Of a stretch of 64,000 nucleotides of DNA, positions 23,516 to 36,370 are shown piece after piece. The DNA lies in assembly GCF_051014445.1 (NCBI RefSeq), contig NW_027488366.1, forward strand, positions 15,456,001-15,520,000, written 5' to 3'. Source of the stretch: Colletes latitarsis. Taxonomy: Eukaryota; Arthropoda; Insecta; Hymenoptera; Colletidae. The position numbers and the translations under genes are program-made. The notes under the pieces are model-generated. The model saw nothing but the letters and a program-made list of their open reading frames with translations. It was not told the DNA's origin and did no database searches. Each line of letters starts with the position of its first letter. The stretch's first letter is position 1.

Positions 23516-26500
23516 AAAATATTTATCAAGACCAGGTTTAATTGATTGTTTCAGTGTGGACCCACACTACTACGTGATCCAAACCAGAAAAAACCCAGCA
23601 TCCGTTCAACAAGTATGTGAAGAATGCGAAAGAATGAGTCTGATGAGTGAGAATCCCAGACCAATCCCTGACTTAACTTGCGTTATCCTCTAAAATATTG
23701 ATCGAAACGTGGTTTAATCGACTCTTTCAGTGTGGTGCCTCATTACTATGTGATCCAAACCAGAAAATAACCCAGGATCTGTTCAACGAGTATGTGAAGT
23801 GTGCGAAAGTATGAGTCTGATGAGGTCAAATCCCAGACCAATTCCAGACTTAACTTGCGTTATCCTGTAAAATATTGATCGAAACCAGGTTTAATCGACT
23901 GTTTCAGTGTGGTACCACATTACTACGTGATCCAAACCAGAAAAAACCCAGGATCAGTTCAACAAGTATAAGAAGAATGCGAAAGTATGAGTCTGATGAG
24001 TGAAAATCCCAGGGCTAACCTAGACCTAACATGCGTTATCCTCTAAAATATTGATCGAAACCAGGTTTAATCGACTGTTTCAGTGTGGTACCACATTACT
24101 ACGTGATCCAAACCAGAAAAAACCCAGGATCAGTTCAACAAGTATAAGAAGAATGCGAAAGTATGAGTCTGATGAGTGAAAATCCCAGGCCTAACCTAGA
24201 CCTAACATGCGTTATTCTCTAAAATATTGATCGAAACGTGGTTTAATCGACTCTTTCAGTGTGGTGCCTCATTACTACGTGATCCAAACCAGAAAAAACC
24301 CAGCATCCGTTCAACAAGTATGTGAAGAATGCGAAAGAATGAGTCTGATGAGTGAGAATCCCAGACCAATCCCAGACTTAACTTGCGTTATCCTCTAAAA
24401 TATTGATCGATACCAGGTTTAATCGACTGTTTCAGTGTGGTACCACACTACTACGTGATACAAACCAGAAAATAACCCAGGATCTGTTCAACGAGTATGT
24501 GAAGTGTGCGAAAGTATGAGTCTGATGAGGTCAAATCCCAGACCTATCCCAGACCTAACTTGCGTTGTCCTCTAAGATATTGATGGAAACCAGGTTTAAT
24601 TGACTGTTTCAGTGTTGTACTTCATTACTACGTGATGCAATCCAGAAAAAGCCCAGGATCTAGCCATCAAGTATGAGAAATATCCGAAAGAACGAGCCTG
24701 ATGAGATCAAATCCCCGACCTAACCTAGACCTAACATGAATTATTCTCTAAAATATTGATCGCAACCAGGTTTAAGCGACTGTTTCAGTGTGGTACCACA
24801 TTACTATGTGATCCAAACCAGAAAATAACCCAGGATCTGTTCAACGAGTATGTGAAGTGTGCGAAAGTATGAGTCTGATGAGGACAAATCCCAGACCTAT
24901 CCCAGACCTAACATGCGTTATCCTCTAAAATATTTATCAAGACCAGGTTTAATTGATTGTTTCAGTGTGGACCCACATTACTACGTGATCCAAACCAGAA
25001 AAAACCCAGGATCCGTTCAACAAGTATGCGAAGAATGCGAAAGTATGAGTCTGATGAGTGAAAATCCCAGGCCTAACCTAGACCTAACATGCGTTATCCT
25101 CAAAAATATTGATCGAAACCTGGTTTAATCGACTGTTTCAGTGTGGGACCACATTACTATGTGATACAAACCAGAAAATAACCCAGGATCTGTTCAACGA
25201 GTATGTGAAAAACGCGAAACTGTGAGCCTGATGAAGGCAAATCTTAGACCTAACCCAGACCTAAGATGCGTTGTCCTCTAAAATATTTATCCAGACCAGG
25301 TTTCATTGAATGTTTCAGTGTGGTACCACTTTACTACGTGATCCAATCCAGAAATAGCCCAGGATCTAGCCATGAAGTATGAGAAATATGCGAAAGTATG
25401 AGCCTGATGAGGGCAAATCCTAGACCAAACCCAGACCTAACATGCGTTATCCTCTAAAATATTTATCAAGACCAGGTTTAATTGAATGTTTCAGTGTGGT
25501 ACCACATTACTATGTGATCCAAACCAGAAAATAACCCAGGATCTGTTCAACGAGTATGTGAAGTGTGCGAAAGTATGAGTCTGATGAGGGCAAATCCCAG
25601 ACCTATCCCGGACCTAACATGCGTCATCCTCTAAAATATTTATCAAGACCAGATTTAATTGATTGTTTCAGTGTGGACCCACATTACTACGTGATCCAAA
25701 CCAGAAAAAACCCAGGATCCGTTCAACAAGTATGTGGAGAATGCGAAAGTATGAGTCTGATGAGTGAAAATCCCAGGCCTAACCTAGACCTAACATGCGT
25801 TATCCTCAAAAATATTGATCGAAACCTGGTTTAATCGACTGTTTCAGTGTGGTACCACATTACTATGTGATCCAAACCAGAAAATAACCCAGGATCTGTT
25901 CAACGAGTATGTGAGGTGTGCGAAAGTATGAGTCTGATGAGGTCAAATCCCAGAACAATCCCAGACTTAACTTGCGTTATCCTCTAAGATATTGATCGAA
26001 ACCAGGTTTAATCGACTGTTTCCGTGTGGTACCACATTACTACGTGATCCAATCCAGAAAAACCCCAAGATCAGTTCAACATGTATGAGAAGAATGCGAA
26101 AGTATGAGTCTGATGAGTGAAAATCCCAGGGCTAACCTAGACCTAACATGCGTTATCCTCTAAACAATTGATCCAAACCAGGTTTAATGGACTGTTTCAG
26201 TGTGTTACCACACTACTACGTGATACAAACCAGAAAAAACCCAGGATCTGTTCAACAAGTATGAGAAGAATGCGAAAGTATGAGTCTGATGAGTGAAAAT
26301 CCCAGGGCTAACCTAGACCTAACATGCGTTATCCTCAAAAATATTGATGGAAACCAGGTTTAATTGACTGTTTCAGTGTTGTACTTCATTACTACGTGAT
26401 CCAATCCAGAAAAAGCCCAGGATCTAGCCATCAAGTATGAGAAATATGCGAAAGAATGAGCCTGATGAGAGAAAATCCCAGACCTAACCTAGACCTAACA

Positions 26501-28629
26501 TGAATTATTCTCTAAAATATTGGTCGAAACCAGGTTTAATTGACTGATCCAGTGTGGTCCCACATTACTACGTGATCCAAACCAGAAAAAACCCAGGATC
26601 CGTTCAACAAGTATGTGAAGAATGCGAAAGTATGAGTGTGATGTGTGAAAATCCCAGGCCTAACCTAGACCTAACATGCGTTATCCTCAAAAATATTGAT
26701 CGAAACGTGGTTTAATCGACTCTTTCAGTGTGGTGCCACATTACTATGTGATCCAAACCAGAAAATAACCCAGGATCTGTTCAACGAGTATGTGAAGTGT
26801 GCGAAAGTATGAGTCTGATGAGGTCAAATCCCAGAACAATCCCAGACTTAACTTGCGTTATCCTCTAAGATATTGATCGAAACCAGGTTTAATGGACTGT
26901 TTCCGTGTGGTACCACATTACTACGTGATCCAATCCAGAAAAACCCCAAGATCAGTTCAACATGTATGAGAAGAATGCGAAAGTATGAGTCTGATGAGTG
27001 AAAATCCCAGGGCTAACCTAGACCTAACATGCGTTATCCTCTAAACAATTGATCCAAAGCAGGTTTAATGGACTGTTTCAGTGTGGTACCACATTACTAT
27101 GTGATCCAAACCAGAAAATAACCCAGGATCTGTTCAACGAGTATGTGAAGTGTGCGAAAGTATGAGTCTGATGAGGTCAAATCCCAGGCCTAACCTAGAC
27201 CTAACATGCGTTATCCTCAAAAATATTGATGGAAACCAGGTTTAATTGACTGTTTCAGTGTTGTACTTCATTACTACGTGATCCAATCCAGAAAAAGCCC
27301 AGGATCTAGCCATCAAGTATGAGAAATATGCGAAAGAATGAGCCTGATGAGAGAAAATCCCAGACCTAACCTAGACCTAACATGAATTATTCTCTAAAAT
27401 ATTGGTCGAAACCAGGTTTAATTGACTGATCCAGTGTGGTCCCACATTACTACGTGATCCAAACCAGAAAAAACCCAGGATCCGTTCAACAAGTATGTGA
27501 AGAATGCGAAAGTATGAGTGTGATGTGTGAAAATCCCAGGCCTAACCTAGACCTAACATGCGTTATCCTCAAAAATATTGATCGAAACGTGGTTTAATCG
27601 ACTCTTTCAGTGTGGTGCCACATTACTATGTGATCCAAACCAGAAAATAACCCAGGATCTGTTCAACGAGTATGTGAAGTGTGCGAAAGTATGAGTCTGA
27701 TGAGGTCAAATCCCAGACCTATCCCAGACCTAACTTGCGTTATCCTCTAAAATATTGATCGAAACCAGGTTTAATTGAATGTTTCTGTGTGGTACCACAT
27801 TACTACGTGATCCAAACCAGTAAAAACCCAGGATCCGTTCTACAAGTATGTGAAGAATGCGAAAGTATGAGTCTGATGAGTGAAAATCCCAGGCCTAACC
27901 CAGACCTAAGATGCTTTATCCTCTAAAATATTTATCCAGAACAGGTTTCATTGAATGTTTCAGTGTGGTACCACTTTACTACGTGATCCAATCCAGAAAT
28001 AGCCCAGGATCTAGCCATGAAGTATGAGAAATATGCGATAGTAAGAGCCTGATGAGGGCAAATCCTAGACCTATCCCAGACCTAACTTGCGTTATCCTAT
28101 AAAATATTGATCGAAACCAGGTTTAATTGACTGTTTCAGCGTGGTACCACATTACTACGTGATACAATGCAGAAACAGCCCAGGATCTAGCCATGAAGTA
28201 TGAGAAATATGCGAAAGTATGAGCCTGATGAGGGCAAATCCTAGACGTAACCCAGACCTAACACGCGTTATCCTCTAAAATATTTATCAAGACCAGGTTT
28301 AATTGAATGTTTCAGTGTGGTACCACATTACTACGTGATCCAAACCAGACAAAAACCCAGGATCCGTTCAACAAGTATGTGAGGAATGCGAAAGTATGAG
28401 TCTGATGAGTGAAAATCCCAGGCCTAACCTAGACCTAACATGCGTTGTCCTCAAAAATATTGATCGAAACCTGGTTTAATCGACAGTTTCAGTGTGGTAC
28501 CACATTACTATGTGATCCAAACCAGTAAAAACCCAGGATCTGTTCAACGAGTATTTGAAGTGTGCGAAAGTATGAGTCTGATGAGGGCAAATCCCAGACC
28601 TATCCCAGACCTAACATGCGTTATCCTCT
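23516..28629 (+). repeat. Block N, copy 2 (about 29 monomers, 5.11 kb)
   Basis: A tandem copy of 18226-23515. One monomer is missing around 24.21-24.30 kb. There a monomer that begins like the unit near 18.9 kb (but with GAAACGTGG and GTGGTGCCTC) runs into the CCCAGCATCCG monomer. Monomer pairs at 20452 and 25565, and at 23448 and 28562, show the 5113-5114 bp spacing. Confidence 0.85.
25893..27655 (+). repeat. Tandem 5-monomer (881/882-bp) higher-order units in block N copy 2
   Basis: GATCTG starts fall at 25893, 26774 and 27656. Unlike in copy 1, both 5-monomer units here carry GAGTGTGATGTGTG (near 26634 and 27516). Between about 27092 and 27190 the second unit has a class b segment (AACGAG, GTGTGCG, GAGGTC) where copy 1 has AACAAGTATGAGAAG and GAGTGAAAA. 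These patches look like local sequence transfer within the array. Confidence 0.82.
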
Positions 28630-29289
28630 AAAATATTTATCAAGACCAGGTTTAATTGATTGTTTCAGTGTGGACCCACATTACTACGTGATCCAAACCA
28701 GAAAAAACCCAGGATCCGTTCAACAGGTATGTGAAGAATGCGAAAGTATGAGTCTGATGAGTGAAAATCCCAGGCCTAACCTAGACCTAACATGCGTTAT
28801 CCTAAAAAATATTGATCGAAACCTGGTTTAATCGACTGTTTCAGTGCGGTACCACATTACTATGTGATCCAAACCAGAAAATCACTCAGGATCTGTTCAA
28901 CGAGTATGTGAAGTGTGCGAAAGTATGAGTCTGATGAGCGCAAATCCCAGACCTATCCCAGACCTAACATGCGTTATCCTCTAAAATATTTATCAAGACC
29001 AGGTTTAATTGATTGTTTCAGTGTGGACCCACATAACTACGTGATCCAAACCAGAAAAAACCCAGGATCCGTTCAACAAGTATGTGAAGAATGCGAAAGT
29101 ATGAGTCTGATGAGTGAAAAAACCAGGCCTGACCTAGACCTAACATGCGTTATCCTCTAAAATATTGAGCGAAACCAGGTTTAATGGACTGTTTCAGTGT
29201 GGTACCACACTACTACGGGATCCAAACCAGAAAAAACCCAGGATCTGTTCAACAAGTATGTGAAAAACGCGACAGTATGGGCCTGATGA

Positions 29290-30179
29290 GGGCAAATCCC
29301 AGACCTATCCCAGACCTAACTTGCGATATCCTCTAAAATATTGATCGAAACCAGGTTTAATTGACTGTTTTATTGTGGTACCACACTACTACGGGATCCA
29401 AACCAGAAAAAACCCAGGATCTGTTCAACAAGTATGTGAAAAACGCGAAAGTATGAGCCTGATGAGGGCAAATCCCAGACCTATCCCAGACCTAACTTGC
29501 GTTGTCCTCTAAAATATTGATGGAAACCAGGTTTAGTTGATTGTTTCAGTGTGGTCCCACATTACTACGTGATCCAAACCAGAAAAAACCCAGGATCTGT
29601 TCAACATGTATGAGAAATATGCGAAAGAATGAGCCTGATGAGAGCAAATCCCAGACCTAACCTAGACCTAACATGAATTTTTCTCTAAAATATTGATCGA
29701 AACCAGGTTTAATTGACTGTTTCAGCGTTGTACCACATTACTACGTGATACAATCCAGAAACAGCCCAGGATCTAGCCCATGAAGTATGAGAGATATGCG
29801 AAAGTATGAGCCTGCTGAGGGCAAATCCTAGACCTAACCCAAGCCTAACATGCGTTATCCTCTAAAATATGTATCAAGACCAGGTTTAATTGATTGTTTC
29901 AGTGTGGTCCCACATTACAACGTGATCCAAACCAGAAAAAACCCAGGATCCGTTCAACAAGTATGTGAAGAATGCGAAAGTATGAGTCTGATGAGTGAAA
30001 ATCCCAGGCCTAACCTAGACCTAACATGCGTTATCCTCAAAAATATAGATCGAAACCTGGTTTAATCGACTGTTTCAGTGTGGTACCACATTACTATGTG
30101 ATCCAAACCAGAAAATAACCCAGGATCTGTTCAACGAGTATGTGAAGTGTGCGAAAGTATGAGTCTGATGAGGGCAAAT
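29290..30179 (+). repeat. 12-monomer spaced repeat, copy 1 (about 890 bp, 5 monomers)
   Basis: Matches 31405-32294 at a 2115-bp offset. It shares CTTGCGATATCC, GTTTTATTGTGG, a one-base insertion in TAGCCCATGAAG and ATATGTATCAAGACC. A shared insertion is good evidence of common descent rather than chance similarity. Confidence 0.82.
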
Positions 30180-31404
30180 CCCATACCTATCCCAGACCTA
30201 ACATGCGTTATCCTCTAAAATATTTATCAAGACCAGGTGTAATTGATTCTTTCACTGTGGACCCACATTACTACGTGATCCAAACCAGAAAAAACCCAGC
30301 ATCCGTTCAACACGTATGTGAAGAATGCGAAAGTATGAGTCTGATGAGTGAAAATCCCAGGCCTGACCTAGACCTAACATGCGTTATCCTCTAAAATATT
30401 GAGTGAAACCAGGTTTAATCGACTGTTTCAGTGTGGTACCACATTACTATGAGATCCAAACAAGAAAATAACCCAGGATCTGTTCAACGAGTATGTGAAG
30501 TGTGCGAAAGTATGTGTCTGATGAGGTCAAATCCCAGACCATTCCCAGACTTAACTTGCGTTATCCTCTAAGATATTGATCGAAACCAGGTTTAATCGAC
30601 TGCTTCAGTGTGGTACCAAATTACTACGTGATCCAAACCAGAAAAAACCCAGGATCCGTTCAACAAGTATGTGAAGAATGCGAAAGTATGAGTCTGATGA
30701 GTGAAAAAACCAGGCCTGACCTAGACCTAACATGCGTTATCCTCTAAAATATTGAGCGAAACCAGGTTTAATGGACTGTTTCAGTGTGGTACCACACTAC
30801 TACGGGATCCAAACCAGAAAAAACCCAGGATCTGTTCAACAAGTATGTGAAAAACGCGACAGTATGGGCCTGATGAGGGCAAATCCCAGACCTATCCCAG
30901 ACCTAACTTGCGTTGTCCCCTAAAATATTGATGGAAACCAGGTTTAATTGACTGTTTCAGTGTTGTACTACATTACTACGTGATGCAATCCAGAAAAGCT
31001 CAGGATCTAGCCATCAAGTATGGGATATATGCGAAAGAATGAGCCTGATGAGAGCAAATCCCAGACCTATCCCAGACATAACTTGCGTTGTCCTCTAAAA
31101 CATTGATGGAAACCAGGTTTAATTGACTGTTTCAGTGTTGTACTTCATTACTACGTGATGCAATCCAGAAAAAGCTCAGGATCTAGCCATCAAGTATGAG
31201 AAATATGCGAAAGAATGAGCCTGATGAGAGCAAATCCCAGACCTGTCCCAGACCTAACATGCGTTATCCTCAAAAATATTGTTCGAAACCTGGTTTAATC
31301 GACTGTTTCAGTGTGGTACCACATTACTATCTGATCCAAACCAGAAAATAACACAGGAACTGTTCAACGAGTATGTGAAGAAAGCGAAAGTATGAGTCTG
31401 ATGA

Positions 31405-32294
31405 GGGCTAATCCCAGACCTATCCCAGACCTAACTTGCGATATCCTCTAAAATATTGATCGAAACCAGGTTTAATTGACTGTTTTATTGTGGTACCACA
31501 CTACTACGGGATCCAAACCAGAAAAAACCCAGGATCTGTTCAACAAGTATGTGAAAAACGCGAAAGTATGAGCCTGATGAGGGCAAATCCCAGACCTATC
31601 CCAGACCTAACTTGCGTTGTCCTCTAAAATATTGATGGAAACCAGGTTTAGTTGATTGTTTCAGTGTGGTCCCACATTACTACGTGATCCAAACCAGAAA
31701 AAACCCAGGATCTGTTCAACATGTATGAGAAATATGCGAAAGAATGAGCCTGATGAGAGCAAATCCCAGACCTAACCTAGACCTAACATGAATTTTTCTC
31801 TAAAATATTGATCGAAACCAGGTTTAATTGACTGTTTCAGCGTTGTACCACATTACTACGTGATACAATCCAGAAACAGCCCAGGATCTAGCCCATGAAG
31901 TATGAGAGATATGCGAAAGTATGAGCCTGCTGAGGGCAAATCCTACACCTAACCCAAGCCTAACATGCGTTATCCTCTAAAATATGTATCAAGACCAGGT
32001 TTAATTGATTGTTTCAGTGTGGTCCCACATTACAACGTGATCCAAACCAGAAAAAACCCAGGATCGGTTCAACAAGTATGTGAAGAATGCAAAAGTATGA
32101 GTCTGATGAGTGAAAATCCCAGGCCTAACCTAGACCTAACATGCGTTATCCTCAAAAATATTGATCGAAACCTGGTTTAATCGACTGTTTCAGTGTGGTA
32201 CCACATTACTATGTGATCCAAACCAGAAAATAACCCAGGATCTGTTCAACGAGTATGTGAAGTGTGCGAAAGTATGAGTCTGATGAGGGCAAAT
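31405..32294 (+). repeat. 12-monomer spaced repeat, copy 2 (about 890 bp, 5 monomers)
   Basis: Partner of 29290-30179, with the same TAGCCCATGAAG insertion near 31891 and the ATATGTATCAAGACC variant near 31983. It differs at a few positions, including GATCGG for GATCCG near 32063 and AATATTGATCG for AATATAGATCG near 32158. Confidence 0.82.
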
Positions 32295-33539
32295 CCCGGA
32301 CCTATCCCAGACCTAACTTGCGTTATCCTCTAAAATATTGATCGAAACCAGGTTTAATTGAATGTTTCTGTGTGGTACCACATTACTACGTGATCCAAAC
32401 CAGTAAAAACCCAGGATCCGTTCTACAAGTATGTGAAGAATGCGAAAGTATGAGTCTGATGAGTGAAAATCCCAGGCCTAACCTAGACCTAACATGCGTT
32501 ATCCTGAAAAATATTGATCGAAACCTGGTTTAATCGACTGTTTCAGTGTGGTACCACATTACTATGTGATCCAAACCAGAAATAGCCCAGGATCTAGCCC
32601 TCAAGTATGAGAAATATGCGAAAGAATGAGCCTGATGAGAGAAAATCCCAGACCTAACCTAGACCTAACATGAATTATTCTCTGAAATATTGGTCGAAAC
32701 CAGGTTTAATTGACTGATTCAGTGTGGTCCCACATTACTACGTGATCCAAACCAGAAAAAACCCAGGATCCGTTCAACAAGTATGTGAAGAATGTGAAAT
32801 ATGTGTCTGATGAGTGAAAATCCCGGACCTAAACTAGACCTAACATGCGTTATCCTCAAAAATATTGATCGAAACGTGGTTTAATCGACTGTTTCAGTGT
32901 GGTGCCGCATTACTCTGTGATCCAAACCAGAAAAAAACCCAGGATCTGTTCAACGAGTATGTGAAGTGTACGAAAGTATGAGGCTGATGAGGTCAAATCC
33001 CAGACCAATCCCAGACTTAACTTGCGTTATCCTCTAAAATATTGATCGATGCCAGGTTTAATCGACTGCTTCAGTGTGGTACCACATTACTACGTGATCC
33101 AAACCAGAAAAAACCCAGGATCAGTTCAACAAGTATAAGAAGAATGCGAAAGTATGAGTCTGATGGGTGAAAATCCCAGGGCTAACCTAGACCTAACATG
33201 CGTTATCCTCTAAAATATTGATCCAAACCAGGTTTAATGGACAGTTTCAGTGTGGTACCACATTACTACGTGATATAAACCAGAAAAAACCCAGGATCCG
33301 TTCAACAAGTATGTGAGGAATGCGAAAGTATGAGTCTGATGAGTGAAAATCCCAGGCCTAACCTAGACCTAACATGCGTTATCCTCAAAAATATTGATCG
33401 AAACCAGGTTTAATCGACTGTTTCAGTGTGGTACCACATTACTACGTGATCCAAACCAGAAAAAACCCAGGATCAGTTCAACAAGTATAAGAAGAATGCG
33501 AAAGTATGAGTCTGATGAGTGAAAATTCCAGGGCTAACC

Positions 33540-35077
33540 TAGACCTAACATGCGTTATCCTCTAAAATATTGATCGAAACCTGGTTTAATCGACTGTCTC
33601 AGTTTGGTACCACATTACTATGTGATCCAAACCAGAAAATAACCCAGGATCTGTTCAACGAGTATGTGAAGTGTGCGAAAGTATGAGTCTGATGAGGGCT
33701 AATCCCACACCTATCCCAGACCTAACTTGCGTTATCCTCTAAAATATTGATCGAAACCAGGTTTAACCGACTGTTTCAGTGTGGAACCACATTACTACGC
33801 GATCCAAACCAGAAAAAACCGAGGATCAGTTCAACAAGTATGTGAAGAATGCGAAAGTATGAGTCTGATAAGTGAAAATCCCAGGCCTAACCTAGACCTA
33901 ACATGCGTTATCCTCAAAAATATTGATCGAAACCTGGTTTAGTCGACTGTTTGAGTGTAGTATCACACTACTACGTGACCCAAACCAGAAAAAACCCAGG
34001 ATCTGTTCAACGAGTATGTGAAGTGTGCGAAAGTATGAGTCTGATGAGGGCAAATCCCAGACCTATCCCAGACCTAACATGTGTTATCCTCTAAAATATT
34101 TATCAAGAGCAGGTTTAATTGATTGTTTCAGTGTGGACCCACATTACTACGTGATCCAAACCAGAAAAAACCCAGGATCCGTTCTACAAGTATGTGAAGA
34201 ATGCGAAAGTATGAGTCTGATGAGTGAAAACCCCAGGCCTAACCTAGACCTAACATGCGTTATCCTGAAAAATATTGATCGAAACCTGGTTTAATCGACT
34301 GTTCCAGTGTGGTACCACATTACTATGTGATCCAAACCAGAAAATAACCCAGGATCTGTTCAACGAGTATGTGAAGTGTGCGAAAGTATGAGTCTGATGA
34401 GGGCTAATCCCAGACCTATCCCAGACCTAACTTGCGTTATCCTCTAAAATATTGATCGAAACCAGGTTTAATCGACTGTCTCAGTGTGGTACCACATTAC
34501 TACGTGATCCAAACCAGAAAAAACCCAGGATCAGTTCAACAAGTATAAGAAGAATGCGAAAGTCTGAGTCTGATGAGTGAGAATCCCAGGGCTAACCTAG
34601 ACCTAACATGCGTTATCCTCTAAAATATTGATCGAAACCTGGTTTAATCGACTGTCTCAGTTTGGTACCACATTACTATGTGATCCAAACCGAAAATAAC
34701 CCAGGATCTGTTCAACGAGTATGTGAAGTGTGCGAAATTATGAGTCTGATGAGGGCTAATCCCAGACCTATCCCAGACCTAACTTGCGTTATCCTCTAAA
34801 ATATTGATCGAAACCAGGTTTAACCGACTGTTTCAGTGTGGAACCACATTACTACGTGATCCAAACCAGAAAAAACCCAGGATCAGTTCAACAAGTATGT
34901 GAAGAATGCGAAAGTATGAGTCTAATGAGTGAAAATCCCAGGCCTAACCTAGACCTAACATGCGTTATCCTCAAAAATATTGATCGAAACCTGGTTTAGT
35001 CGACTGTTTGAGTGTAGTATCACACTACTACGTGACCCAAACCAGAAAAAACCCAGGATCTGTTCAACGAGTATGTG
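33540..35077 (+). repeat. Tandem 6-monomer (about 1055-bp) repeat
   Basis: Markers GACTGTCTCAGTTTGG (33592 and 34647), GTTTAACCGACTG (33763 and 34818) and GTTTAGTCGACTGTTTGAG (33938 and 34993) recur at 1055 bp. The second copy has lost two bases in CCAAACCGAAAATAAC near 34687. Similarity ends near 35.08 kb, where a class c box replaces class b. Confidence 0.8.
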
Positions 35078-36370
35078 AAAAACGCGAAAGTATGAGCCTG
35101 ATGAGGGCAAATCCCGGACCTATCCCAGACCTAACTTGCGTTATCCTCTAAAATATTGATCGAAACCAGGTTTAATTGAATGTTTCTGTGTGGTACCACA
35201 TTACTATGTGATCCAAACCAGAAAATAACCCGGGATCTGTTCAACGAGTATGCGAAGTGTGCGAAAGTATGAGTCTGATGAGGGCAAATCCCAGACCTAT
35301 CCCAGACCTAACTTGCGTTATCCTCTAAAATATTGATCGAAACCAGGTTTAATTGACTGTTTCAGCGTGGTACCACATTACTACGTGATACAATGCAGAA
35401 ACAGCCCAGGATCTAGCCATGAAGTATGAGAAATATGCGAAAGTATGAGCCTGATGAGGGCAAATCCTAGACGTAACCCAGACCTAACATGCGTTATCCT
35501 CTAAAATATTTATCAAGACCAGGTTTAATTGAATGTTTCAGTGTGGTACCACATTACTACGTGATCCAAACCAGACAAAAACCCAGGATCCGTTCAACAA
35601 GTATGTGAGGAATGCGAAAGTATGAGTCTGATGAGTGAAAATCCCAGGCCTAACCTAGACCTAACATGCGTTGTCCTCAAAAATATTGATCGAAACCTGG
35701 TTTAATCGACTGTTTCAGTGTGGTACCACATTACTATGTGATCCAAACCAGTAAAAACCCCGGATCTGTTCAACGAGTATGTGAAGTGTGCGAAAGTATG
35801 AGTCTGATGAGGGCAAATCCCAGACCTATCCCAGACCTAACATGCGTTATCCTCTAAAATATTTATCAAGACCAGGTTTAATTGATTGTTTCAGTGTGGA
35901 CCCACATTACTACGTGATCCAAACCAGAAAAAACCCAGGATCCGTTCAACAAGTATGTGAGGAATGCGAAAGTATGAGTCTGATGAGTGAAAATCCCAGG
36001 CCTAACCTAGACCTAACATGCGTTGTCCTCAAAAATATTGATCGAAACCTGGTTTAATCGACTGTTTCAGTGTGGTGCCACATTACTATGTGATCCAAAC
36101 CAGTAAAAACCCCGGATCTGTTCAACGAGTATGTGAAGAATGCGAAAGTATGAGTCTGATGAGTGAAAATCCCAGGCCTAACCTAGACCTAACATGCGTT
36201 ATCCTAAAAAATATTGATCGAACCCTGGTTTAATCGACTGTTTCAGTGCGGTACCACATTACTATGTGATCCAAACCAGAAGATAACCCAGGATCTGTTC
36301 AACGAGTATGTGAAGTGTGCGAAAGTATGAGTCTGATGAGCGCAAATCCCAGACCTATCCCAGACCTAAC

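Larger units (their letters stand above)
28630..36370 (+). repeat. Mosaic satellite segment with short nested duplications
   Basis: About 44 monomers. Within it I see a 9-monomer spaced repeat (29041-29310 with 30628-30897), a 12-monomer spaced repeat (29290-30179 with 31405-32294) and a 6-monomer spaced repeat (about 33.5-34.01 kb with 34.6-35.07 kb). Segments near 35.28-35.97 kb match 28.08-28.76 kb. Several monomers here, such as those with GTTTTATTGTGG or GACAGTATGGGCC, are founders or relatives of the repeat to the right. No gene is visible. Confidence 0.78.
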
